From contig JADJSK010000003.1 in the NCBI GenBank assembly GCA_016711705.1, positions 248,001-312,000 of the forward strand: a DNA stretch of 64,000 nt, in the 5' to 3' direction. Made by a program: the position numbers and the translations under genes. This DNA comes from Candidatus Brachybacter algidus (GTDB lineage Bacteria > Bacteroidota > Bacteroidia > Chitinophagales > Saprospiraceae). Positions within the stretch are counted from its first letter, which is position 1. Every line of letters begins with the position of its first letter. The notes below the pieces were generated by a model, which was not told where the DNA came from, ran no database searches, and saw only the letters and a program-made list of their open reading frames with translations. This document shows, piece after piece, positions 18,061 to 26,384 of the stretch.

Positions 18061-19608
18061 TTAGTCGTACTGGGATACTAATAATCCCTTTTTTTCTTTA
18101 ATGAAATTTTCCCACTGATCCCAAAGTTTGTTTTTCATCACTCTGGGAAATTTTGTCTGGCCGGTGAGTTTGCCTTGTTTCTCCATGTAGTCGTAAAACC
18201 ATTGAGTCGGAATAAGTTCGATCTTTGGCTCTATCAGTACATTTGCTTTTCGCTCTGTGGCATAATCATCATTGATCTCGCAGAGTGAGTGGTCAAGAAT
18301 CTTTCCTACTTCGGTAGCAGATGCCTGTTGATCTACAGCTACGTACCATTTATGACAGAATGATTCGCCACATTTAACTGATGACACAGTAAATTCATGA
18401 ATTGGTAAATCCATTGATTTTTGCACATCCAGGATTCCTTTGGTCATGTTGTCTACTGAAAGATGTTCGCCACAAACACTTAAGAAATGCTTCGTCCTGC
18501 CAACAATCTCCACTTCTTGTTTTGCCACGTCGGTAAATCGAACAAGGTCACCTATTAGATACCTCCAAGCACCACTGTTAGTAGATAGAAGCAGTGCATA
18601 ATCAGTTCTATCATCCACTTCATCTATTAATAGAGCATTTGCATGCGGATAGATATTACCATCCTCGTCGAAATTTTCTTCATTAAAAGGGACGAATTCC
18701 ATAAAAATCCCATTGTCTAGTACTAAACGCATGGCCGAGGTTCCTAATCTGGCTTGATAACCAAGAAAACCTTCAGAGGCCAAATAGCTGTCAAGCATAA
18801 GGACTTCTTTACCGAAGATCTCCTTAAGACTTGCTTCATAGGGTTTGTAACTAATCCCACCAGTGACGAATACGGAAAGATTAGGCCACATATCGTGGAT
18901 CGTCTCGAGTTTGTAATGATCTACAATAGCTTTAAGGGTCATCTGTACCCATGAAGGAATTCCTGATACATATCCTACATCCCATTTTGGAGCATTTTCT
19001 ACAATGATTCTGGTGCGCTCATTCCAGTCTTTTGTCTTAGCTATTTCTGTACCCGGCTTATAATAACCCTTGATCCAGAATGGAGGAGAAGCGCCATTGA
19101 TGCCGCTGAGATCCCCCATTTTATAATCGTGTACTTCAGTCAGAGAAGCAGAACCGCCGATCATGAGCATGGCTTTGTTAAACATAGGTGCAGGAATGCC
19201 GAGATTGGGCAAAGACATAAACATTCTTAGGCCAACCTTCCGCATCGAGCGTTGCATATCTTTTGAGATTGGTATATATTTTGATGAAGCGCCAGATGTT
19301 CCGGAGCTAAGTGCAAAATTTTTAATTCTTCCCGGCCAACACACATCTCCCTTACATTCTAAAAGAAGATGCCACCATTCATTATAAATCTTATCATAGT
19401 CAAAGATTGGAACATTCTTCCTGAATTCAGCGACTGCGTCTGGCCTATAAATAATGGATGAGAAATTGTAATGTATTCCAAATGAGGTGTTCTGAGCTTT
19501 AAGCATCAGTTGTGTTAGTATCTGCGATTGAACTAGAGATGGATTTTTTAAGGGCCGTCGTAAAATATTGGCAACCCTGAAAGCTTTTTCTACAAAATGA
19601 CCTAACAC
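18061..19608 (-). CDS. GH3 auxin-responsive-promoter family protein (acyl-adenylate/amide synthetase fold)
   Basis: A 515-residue protein matching the GH3 family. It has TSFGIHYNFSS near the start, ALSSGTSGASSKYIPIS (the phosphate-binding loop of this ANL-type fold), FVTGGISYKPYEASLKEIFG, MLDSYLASEG, and LIGDLVRFTD near the C-domain hinge. Plant GH3 enzymes join acyl acids such as auxin or jasmonate to amino acids through acyl-adenylates. Bacterial members are widespread, but their substrates are mostly undefined. It is the first gene of a two-gene unit with the hydroxylase at 17154, suggesting activation or conjugation of a hydroxylated acyl compound (inference). Confidence 0.9.
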   Translation of the reverse strand: MLGHFVEKAFRVANILRRPLKNPSLVQSQILTQLMLKAQNTSFGIHYNFSSIIYRPDAVAEFRKNVPIFDYDKIYNEWWHLLLECKGDVCWPGRIKNFALSSGTSGASSKYIPISKDMQRSMRKVGLRMFMSLPNLGIPAPMFNKAMLMIGGSASLTEVHDYKMGDLSGINGASPPFWIKGYYKPGTEIAKTKDWNERTRIIVENAPKWDVGYVSGIPSWVQMTLKAIVDHYKLETIHDMWPNLSVFVTGGISYKPYEASLKEIFGKEVLMLDSYLASEGFLGYQARLGTSAMRLVLDNGIFMEFVPFNEENFDEDGNIYPHANALLIDEVDDRTDYALLLSTNSGAWRYLIGDLVRFTDVAKQEVEIVGRTKHFLSVCGEHLSVDNMTKGILDVQKSMDLPIHEFTVSSVKCGESFCHKWYVAVDQQASATEVGKILDHSLCEINDDYATERKANVLIEPKIELIPTQWFYDYMEKQGKLTGQTKFPRVMKNKLWDQWENFIKEKKGLLVSQYD

Positions 19609-19813
19609 TGCGTACCTTTTATTCGATAGTTAAAATGTTGAAATTCAATAATTTTCGTAGATAATCCTAACTTAAAGCATGTTTTTACAATTAATATTTC
19701 AAAACCAACTCCAATACAAGAATTAACGAAAAGATAATACTATTTTTTAGTATAATATTAGATACGAATGTACATCAAATGGTTCAAATCGATACCATTT
19801 TTTAAATACTTTA

Positions 19814-20638
19814 TCAATATTTTAAGATCTCAGGGCATCTAACTTGGCCAAAATAGTACATTAGACCGACACTGAATGTCATATATCCATCTTTTGAATC
19901 TTTATCGCCTCTCTGACGACCTTCAGTACCGATTTTAGCGTCATTATATCCCGGGATTATTATGGAAGGGTCAGCAAGATCCGCGGCTAGCTGGCCCCGG
20001 TCGTATATTAGCTGTAGATTATCAACATATTTATTGCTGGTATCGTCAAGATAATCTGTGAATGTCTGACGTGAGGATATTTCAATGTTTAGACTCCACT
20101 CATAAGAAAAGTCCATTTTAAATCCTATACCATACAACCAAGAAAGTGCTGTAATGGAATATTCATTCCCGTTTTGCTGCCCCTCAGTGCCCAATGCCCG
20201 AAGGTTTTGCCATTTTCCATCATATTTTGCCCTGGGAGCATGTGCGAAAATAGATCCTCCGGTAAACATATAAGGAGTATACCAATCGTCCCGACTTCCA
20301 TGGCGATAGGTAAGGAAGTTTACTTCAATTTGACCTGAAGCTTCTCCAAGGTGATTGTTGAAACTAATATTTCTCGCTTGTTGATATAAATTGTCGGATT
20401 TGCTGTCGAAACCTCTGAGCATAATATAATTAATACCCAGCTTGAAGCATATCCTTTCATCAAAATTAAATCTTGATGCTACGCCGATCGTTGCTCCCGG
20501 ACTGTTAAGTTTCAACTCATTATTTATGTCACCGAAATACCATGCTGAGCCGATACTTCCTCCGACCTCATAACCTCTTTGAGCAGATAATTGAAGACAA
20601 ATAATAATGAAAGTGAAAAAGAAAAATAATCTTACCAC
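19814..20638 (-). CDS. Outer-membrane beta-barrel protein of the DUF6089 type
   Basis: A 274-residue protein with a signal peptide (MVRLFFFFTFIIICLQLSAQ) followed by RGYEVGGSIGSAWYFGDIN and regularly alternating amphipathic strands to the C-terminus (MTFSVGLMYYFG). This is the pattern of DUF6089 porin-like or OmpA-like barrels found across Bacteroidota. It is presumably inserted in the outer membrane; its function is not established. A TACCTTTG box lies 23 bases upstream. Confidence 0.82.
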   Translation of the reverse strand: MVRLFFFFTFIIICLQLSAQRGYEVGGSIGSAWYFGDINNELKLNSPGATIGVASRFNFDERICFKLGINYIMLRGFDSKSDNLYQQARNISFNNHLGEASGQIEVNFLTYRHGSRDDWYTPYMFTGGSIFAHAPRAKYDGKWQNLRALGTEGQQNGNEYSITALSWLYGIGFKMDFSYEWSLNIEISSRQTFTDYLDDTSNKYVDNLQLIYDRGQLAADLADPSIIIPGYNDAKIGTEGRQRGDKDSKDGYMTFSVGLMYYFGQVRCPEILKY

Positions 20639-20660
20639 GCTATATTTTATAAATAAACGT

Positions 20661-20668
20661 CAAAGGTA
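20661..20668 (-). promoter_or_regulatory. Candidate -7 box (TACCTTTG) for the DUF6089 gene
   Basis: A TAnnTTTG match 23 bases before the start codon. Confidence 0.45.
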
Positions 20669-20812
20669 CTATAATTCTTATTGTTATGTGAAATATCCTG
20701 GATAGACTATTCAACTATGAAGGACTTTACATTCAGTAATATTGATAATAATAGTCATATGTAGGTGAATAGCAAACACTTATGAATTGTAAGAGATCAA
20801 AGAAGATCAATG

Positions 20813-21340
20813 CTAGTTTGTAACAGGAACTTTAAGTTTTATTTTGATCTGATCCTTTACTTTGCCTTCCTTTCCAATTTTAAAATCCATACGGTTTACA
20901 GTAAATCCTCCTTCAAATATGCCATTTCCAGCATTTGGGGTGAAAGTGAATGGAATCTTTATAATTTTAGATATTTCCCTGATGGTCAGTGTACCCTCTG
21001 TGAAATAACCAGAGGCAGTCTTAAATACTTTCGAGGATTTGAAGGTGATAGTTGGAAATTTTTCTGCATCGAACCACTCATCATTTTTTGCATGCCTATC
21101 TTGAAGCCAATTTCCTGTATTGATAGAGGCCACATCAATTACTACATCGAAATTGCTGCTTTTCAAATTCTTTGGATCAAATGAAATCTTGCCTGAGAAT
21201 TTTTCAAAATCACCACTTGCATCATCACTATCAAAACTAATACTGTATCCTGAATCGATCTTCCAATCTGACAATAAAGTAAAAGCAGAAATGGAAACCA
21301 GGCTGAATATGGCAAATCCAATGAATATTAATTTTTTCAT
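20813..21340 (-). CDS. YceI-family periplasmic lipid-binding-like protein (copy 1)
   Basis: A 175-residue protein with a signal peptide (KKLIFIGFAIFSLVSISAF) and the YceI lipocalin-like fold: WKIDSGYSISFDSDDASGDFEKFSGKISFD, then NWLQDRHAKNDEWFDAEKFPTITFKSSKV and GTLTIREISKIIKIPFTF. YceI proteins bind isoprenoid or other amphipathic chains in an extended cavity; the ligand is unknown here. It sits just downstream of a second YceI gene on the same strand (76-base gap). The two share the DxxKFPTITFKSS-type motif, so they are paralogues likely expressed together. Confidence 0.9.
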   Translation of the reverse strand: MKKLIFIGFAIFSLVSISAFTLLSDWKIDSGYSISFDSDDASGDFEKFSGKISFDPKNLKSSNFDVVIDVASINTGNWLQDRHAKNDEWFDAEKFPTITFKSSKVFKTASGYFTEGTLTIREISKIIKIPFTFTPNAGNGIFEGGFTVNRMDFKIGKEGKVKDQIKIKLKVPVTN

Positions 21341-21415
21341 TTTATAGAGATCTATTAATTTAAGAAAGTGAGAAGCCGTTATTATAACAGCTTCTCACCA
21401 AGATTTATTATTTAA

Positions 21416-21961
21416 TTACCCCTTTGAAAATTCTCCGGTGGCATATAGGCTAATTGTATCAGAAAGCACCGCCTCTGGCATTTCTGCTGCAATACCAAAA
21501 TCACTCCTTTTAAAATCTCCTGTAATTGTCACACCAGCGATTTCTTTTTTATTCCTTTCGTTAACAGTCGTTCCATTTACTTTAATATTAAGCATGATCT
21601 TCTTAGTTATACCTTTCATAGTCATATCCCCTTCCGCACTGTACATCTTGTCACTTAATTTTTTGATTGAAGAACTTTTAAAAGTTATAGTCGGATATTT
21701 ATCTGCATCAAAAAAGTCTGCACTTCTCAAATGATTATCTCGTGATTCATTATCTGTATTGATAGATCTTGTATCTATTTTTACTTCGATCATTCCACCT
21801 TCAAAACCAGATTTGCCTTCAATAATTTTTGCTTCATAAGATTTAAAGTTGCCCTGGAATTCAGAGATTGTCATTCGAGTCACTTTAAACCCTAATCTTG
21901 AATGGACTCCATCTACATTCCATGTCTGTGCAAATGTTACTATTGAAAATAACATCATCAT
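21416..21961 (-). CDS. YceI-family protein (copy 2), N-terminus probably frameshifted
   Basis: The mature part is a standard YceI protein (WNVDGVHSRLGFKVTRM, RDNHLRSADFFDADKYPTITFKSSSIKK, MTMKGITKKIMLNIKV). As read it starts at ATG 21961 with a short leader MMMLFSIVTFAQ that lacks the usual basic n-region. An ATG at 21986 encodes MKKFSFF, but it is out of frame by one base in the run of seven A (plus strand, 21966-21972). With six A the two parts join into a perfect signal peptide. Either the run carries a real or consensus one-base insertion, or the short leader is used. Confidence 0.85.
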   Translation of the reverse strand: MMMLFSIVTFAQTWNVDGVHSRLGFKVTRMTISEFQGNFKSYEAKIIEGKSGFEGGMIEVKIDTRSINTDNESRDNHLRSADFFDADKYPTITFKSSSIKKLSDKMYSAEGDMTMKGITKKIMLNIKVNGTTVNERNKKEIAGVTITGDFKRSDFGIAAEMPEAVLSDTISLYATGEFSKG

Positions 21962-22138
21962 TGCTAAAAAAAGAAAATTTCTTCATAAAATATTGTTTTT
22001 TGTAAATTAATTCAAATTAAACTGGGCGATTTTTCAAAAAGAGGTAACATAACATCAATAATATTGTTTCAAAAATTATTCTTTCTTAATGTACATTAAG
22101 TTTATTGCTCAAGACGGTTTAGATTGTAGTTAAATGTT

Positions 22139-22146
22139 TACTTTTG
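22139..22146 (+). promoter_or_regulatory. Candidate -7 box (TACTTTTG) for the HMG-CoA lyase gene
   Basis: A TAnnTTTG match 29 bases before the TTG start. Confidence 0.4.
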
Positions 22147-22174
22147 AAAAATAGTAATAGCTAAATATAACGTT

Positions 22175-23038
22175 TTGTCCAAAAAAATTAAGTTGATAGA
22201 ATGCCCAAGGGACGCCATGCAAGGTCTTCATGACTTCATTCCAACTGAAGACAAGATCGCATTTATAAATCAACTGCTGAAAGTCGGTTATGATACAATT
22301 GACTGTGGAAGTTTTGTTTCGCCCAAAGCAATTCCGCAGATGGCTGATACTGCTGAAGTCTTAGAAAAGATCGATATCGGTTCATCCATGACTGAATTAT
22401 TAGTCATTATAGCTAACGTTCGAGGTGCACTGCAAGCATCAGAACAGGACAAAGTGACCTATTTGGGCTATCCTTTTAGCATATCAGAAACATTTCAAAG
22501 AAGGAATACGAATGCTACCATTATGGAATCTCTTATCCGAGTTGAGGACATCCATGAGATCTGTGAAAAAAGAGGTAAAAAACTAGTCTTGTACCTTAGT
22601 ATGGGATTTGGCAACCCTTATGGTGATCCTTGGAATCTGGAGATCGTTGAAAACTGGGTTGACAGACTGTATAAAATGGGTATTAGTATAATGTCTCTAT
22701 CGGATACCATTGGTGTATCGAATCCTGAGAGTATCGATTATTTGTTCTCAGGGCTGATATCCAAATATCCAAGAGTAGAGTTTGGAGCACACCTTCATAC
22801 AAGTCCTAATAAATGGTTTGAGAAGGTAGATGCTGCTTTCTCAAGTGGATGCTTACGAATGGACTCAGCCATAAAAGGTTTTGGTGGCTGTCCTATGGCC
22901 AAAGATGACCTCGTTGGAAATATGGCCACAGAGAATGTGATAGCTTATCTTTCTGAGAAAAAAAGGTTGGCAGGCATTGATCTGGAGGAGTTTGGCATTG
23001 CAATGCAGATGGCTGAAAGAATATTTCCTACATTATGA
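22175..23038 (+). CDS. mvaB: Hydroxymethylglutaryl-CoA lyase
   Basis: A 287-residue TIM-barrel enzyme of the HMGL-like family that splits HMG-CoA into acetoacetate and acetyl-CoA in leucine or ketone-body breakdown. The opening LIECPRDAMQGLHDFIPTEDK carries the conserved catalytic Arg-Asp pair. The C-terminal signature DSAIKGFGGCPMAKD holds the active-site cysteine loop. The HxH metal ligands appear in FGAHLHTSPN. The start codon is TTG at 22175; no better upstream Met exists. The related families isopropylmalate synthase and homocitrate synthase are longer and lack the GGCPMA loop. No other leucine-degradation gene is adjacent. Confidence 0.9.
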   Translation: MSKKIKLIECPRDAMQGLHDFIPTEDKIAFINQLLKVGYDTIDCGSFVSPKAIPQMADTAEVLEKIDIGSSMTELLVIIANVRGALQASEQDKVTYLGYPFSISETFQRRNTNATIMESLIRVEDIHEICEKRGKKLVLYLSMGFGNPYGDPWNLEIVENWVDRLYKMGISIMSLSDTIGVSNPESIDYLFSGLISKYPRVEFGAHLHTSPNKWFEKVDAAFSSGCLRMDSAIKGFGGCPMAKDDLVGNMATENVIAYLSEKKRLAGIDLEEFGIAMQMAERIFPTL

Positions 23039-23332
23039 TCAGCTTATATTCTTAACATAGTTCAAGATTTTCATGAATTCCATAGAATTAAGGAATTTAA
23101 ATTGACGGAGATCTGATAATTTGTTTAGCTTTGTAATATATTTTAGGACTTTAGGAATATTATCATCTATCTTAACTTATATTTTTTGAGTCCGACATTC
23201 TTTCAATTTATTTTAGTTCACACACTTTTAGTATTTCATCTTTTTTGTCTGGTTTTAGGGCTAGTCAACTAGATTATATTTATTAAGTCTCTTTTCAATT
23301 GAATTAAGATTTATTCATATTAAGAATGATTT

Positions 23333-23509
23333 ATGAACACAATTGTATTATTCAAAATTTTCGTCTTGCTCTTTGTAGCATTCTGCATTTGCAATTTCGT
23401 TTTGGTAGATATCTACAATTCATTAAAGCTAATAGTATTCAGTAAGTTTACATTAATTACTTTTATTGCATTTACGTTATGTTCTATAACGGTTATTTCT
23501 TTTGCTTAA
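23333..23509 (+). CDS. Possible small two-helix membrane protein (58 aa)
   Basis: An ATG-to-TAA frame inside the 990-base gap between the HMG-CoA lyase and M4 peptidase genes. It encodes 58 residues with two strongly hydrophobic stretches (FVLLFVAFCICNFVLVD and TLITFIAFTLCSITVISFA) split by a short polar turn with basic residues. A chance AT-rich frame would seldom give such a clean two-helix layout. I have no family match and no conservation evidence, so it is only a candidate. Confidence 0.35.
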   Translation: MNTIVLFKIFVLLFVAFCICNFVLVDIYNSLKLIVFSKFTLITFIAFTLCSITVISFA

Positions 23510-23579
23510 AAAAACTGTCAACTTGATTGGAAATATCAAATTAATATGATTCTTTTAATATTTAAGTAATATTAAAAGA

Positions 23580-23810
23580 TTAAATTTTACTCACCTATTA
23601 CCCATTACTCCCATCACCCTTGTCTGAACCCTATTTCATGATTCCTTATCACCTTATCACCTTTCCACTTAATTAAATTATCAACTTAGATGGGCACCTT
23701 ATCACCTATATCATCCTTATCATGCCTGAATAAATAAAAAACCCCAACTCCTATTACCCATTACCCATCACCCATCACCCGCCATCTTGTGCCAAATATC
23801 CATTTTTATA
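23580..23810. repeat. Low-complexity repeats in the gap before the M4 peptidase gene
   Basis: Runs of TTACCCATTACTCCCATCACCC, CCTTATCACCTTATCACC and ATTACCCATCACCCATCACCC. Otherwise the gap (23039-24028) holds only the candidate small gene and promoter boxes. Confidence 0.7.
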
Positions 23811-23826
23811 CTTTTTTACACTTTTT

Positions 23827-23870
23827 TACATTTGAAGTATATTTTGCCATTCACCTCTGCGATAACTTTG
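23827..23870 (+). promoter_or_regulatory. Candidate promoter region of the M4 peptidase gene
   Basis: Two TAnnTTTG boxes, TACATTTG (23827-23834) and TAACTTTG (23863-23870). A TTTG at 23843-23846 lies 16 bases before the second. This implies a leader of about 150 bases before the ATG at 24029. Confidence 0.4.
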
Positions 23871-24028
23871 CATTGAAATTAAGGAGATAATTAATTATCG
23901 ATCTACATTCCACTTTAATACATCATTTTTTTGTCATCCTTTATGCTGCACTAGCTGGCAGATACTTGTGAATTATTTTTTATAACACTATTAAATTTAT
24001 TATTTAATAACACTTTAATTTTTTTAAA

Positions 24029-26140
24029 ATGAACACAGTAACTTACTTAAAAATTTTAAATTTCAAAGCAATTTTTCAAAGCAAATACTTACTTATTTGT
24101 TATTTAATTCTTTCTGTTTCAATAACAGAAAATTATGCCCAACAAAAGAATTCAAAATCTACAGTTTACTCTGCAGAACAAGCTTCTAAAATGATTGCAG
24201 AAGCAGATCAAATCACTATGAAGGAAGGAAATAATATGCCATCCAATGTAAGATTAAAAAAAGATATTAAAATCACAAAGGGTCAATTTATACCATGGCT
24301 TAAGAAAAGTTTAAAGACCAAGCCTGGTGTTGATTTTGCAATAACAAAATCACAGATTGATAAGCAAGGTATCGAACATGTAACCTTACAGCAAAGCATT
24401 GACGGTATTCCAGTCAAGAATGCCATCTATTTAGTCCACATAAAAAATAATAGAGTGACTTCTTTTAACGGTTTTGCAGTGGTTGCAGATAATGTACCAG
24501 CAAGGTCAGATATCATCACTGCAACCGAGGCATTAAAATTAGGACTTGAAACTCAAGATGTATCTAAATTGAAATCAGAAGTTCCATATTGGGAAAAGGA
24601 GATCAAAGAACATAAAAATGATCCTAAGGCCACTTACGCTCCTAAGGGTGAATTAATGTGGTGGATCAATAATGATGGAAAGCGTATAAAAATATACCAG
24701 TTTGATATTTATTCTGCGAGCCCGGATAGAGCATTCAGAATGTTGGTCAACGCGTCATCTGGAGTTGTTGAAAATGTCGTTCCTCTGGAATCAAATTGTA
24801 CCCCAGCGACTACTAATACAATATTTAACGGAGTTAAAAATATCTCGACAGACAAATATACAGCCAATGATTACAGAATGCGCGATGATTGTGACGCTGC
24901 TGTCATCTATGTTAGGGATTGGGGTAGTGCTGATTGTACTAGTGCTCCTTTTGAAATCACAAACACTGATAATGTTTGGGATACTCAAAGCGAAATATTT
25001 GCCGGCTCAGTAATGTGGTATACAAAGCAAGCCTATAAGCTCTGGAAAAATGTCTACCTGCGTGATAGCTACGATGATGCTGACGGTGCTGTAAATGGAT
25101 ATATAAATGCTATTTTTGATGGAAATAGTTCGATGGCAGGGTGTCAGCCTTCTTCTAACAATGCCTCTATGTCATTCACCGGTGGAACTATGAAGGTAGG
25201 TTCTGGTGGAGGAGGTCCTCTTACTAATTCTTATGCCACGCTTGACATAATAGGGCATGAATATGCCCATGCAGTAACTGGTTCAACAGCTGAATTGGAA
25301 TATCAAAATGAATCCGGTGCATTGAATGAATCCTTTAGTGATATCTTTGGTGAAGCACTGGAGCTATATTCAAATGGCACGAATGATTGGTTGATGGGCG
25401 CTGAAAGAGACGGTGGCTATATCAGAAACTTATCAAACCCCAAAGATAAGGGCCAACCCGATACATATTTGGGAACTAACTGGTACAATGGTGCAAACGA
25501 TTTTGGAGGTGTTCACACCAACAGCGGAGTGCAGAATTTTTGGTTTTACTTAATGGCAGTAGGGGGAACAGGCACCAACGATAATGGAGATGATTACGAT
25601 GTACCTGCTATAGGATTTAATCAAGCAGCTGTAATTGCATACAATTGTTTGTTAAGTTATTTAGGTCCGACAAGTGATTATGCTGATGCAAGAGATGCGT
25701 CCATTGCTGCAGTTACGGATATCTGGGGAGTTTGTTCTCCTGAGATGAAAGCTGTCATGAATGCATGGCATGCGGTGGGAGTTGGAGATGCCTTTCCAAA
25801 GGCGGGTATTAGTGTAGGTGATCCGACAGTTTGTGTTGGAAAGCCAATCAACTTATTTGCTACAGGCGGAACATCATACGCATGGACAGGACCAGCTGCC
25901 TTTGTTTCAACTGATCAGAATCCTGTACGAAATAATGCGCAGGCAGGTTATAGTGGTTATTATCAAGTGACAGTAACATTCTCTAATGGATGTGAAGAAA
26001 CGGTTGGTATTGATGTTATTGTCAACCCTCTGCCGGTAGCACAAATATTTGCAAACCCTAATCCTATATGCACAGGCAGTGATCTTATCCTAAATTTGTT
26101 GCAGGGATTACATGAGTGGGTCCGGCAGGCTTTGCAGTAA
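24029..26140 (+). CDS. Secreted thermolysin-like (M4) metallopeptidase, N-terminal part of an interrupted gene
   Basis: The product has a signal peptide (YLLICYLILSVSITENYAQQ), then an FTP/PepSY-type propeptide, then the M4 domain with H410-E411-Y-A-H414 and third ligand E434 in ALNESFSDIFG. The spacing of 24 residues equals that of thermolysin. Active-site histidine context FGGVHTNSGVQN is present. Ig-like repeats (FATGGTSYAWTGPAAFVSTDQNPV) begin near residue 610. The frame closes at 26140 in the middle of a second Ig-like repeat, whose expected sequence continues in other frames. The T9SS sorting domain needed for export is in the next open frame (26381-27871). The peptidase domain itself is intact. 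Confidence 0.88.
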   Translation: MNTVTYLKILNFKAIFQSKYLLICYLILSVSITENYAQQKNSKSTVYSAEQASKMIAEADQITMKEGNNMPSNVRLKKDIKITKGQFIPWLKKSLKTKPGVDFAITKSQIDKQGIEHVTLQQSIDGIPVKNAIYLVHIKNNRVTSFNGFAVVADNVPARSDIITATEALKLGLETQDVSKLKSEVPYWEKEIKEHKNDPKATYAPKGELMWWINNDGKRIKIYQFDIYSASPDRAFRMLVNASSGVVENVVPLESNCTPATTNTIFNGVKNISTDKYTANDYRMRDDCDAAVIYVRDWGSADCTSAPFEITNTDNVWDTQSEIFAGSVMWYTKQAYKLWKNVYLRDSYDDADGAVNGYINAIFDGNSSMAGCQPSSNNASMSFTGGTMKVGSGGGGPLTNSYATLDIIGHEYAHAVTGSTAELEYQNESGALNESFSDIFGEALELYSNGTNDWLMGAERDGGYIRNLSNPKDKGQPDTYLGTNWYNGANDFGGVHTNSGVQNFWFYLMAVGGTGTNDNGDDYDVPAIGFNQAAVIAYNCLLSYLGPTSDYADARDASIAAVTDIWGVCSPEMKAVMNAWHAVGVGDAFPKAGISVGDPTVCVGKPINLFATGGTSYAWTGPAAFVSTDQNPVRNNAQAGYSGYYQVTVTFSNGCEETVGIDVIVNPLPVAQIFANPNPICTGSDLILNLLQGLHEWVRQALQ

Positions 26141-26384
26141 TATCAATCTCCAAGGTATGACATTCAACTCATCAACGGTCTTTATAAGTCACAGGACCAG
26201 GCGGCTTTAAGTAACACTAATGGAATGTAGTGTAACCAAACACCTGCTCATCCAGTCAGGTAATGACTTCTTTAAATTCTTGTGGAACGGTCTGGCCCAG
26301 GAGGATTTGCGAGTAATCTTAAATCCACTATTATTAATAATATTCAGGCGTCTGGTTGTTCCAGTCAATGCTAATGTGTAATGC
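26093..26384 (+). pseudogene. Decayed or mis-assembled patch of Ig-like repeats between the two halves of the M4 peptidase gene
   Basis: Fragments of the repeat can be read in different frames: GPAGFA near 26118, TNG followed after one extra base by CSVTK near 26218, and GPGGFASNLKSTIINNIQASG near 26297. At least four frame changes and several stops occur within 300 bases. The spacing is also shorter than whole repeats require. Flanking repeats are intact on both sides. Confidence 0.8.
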
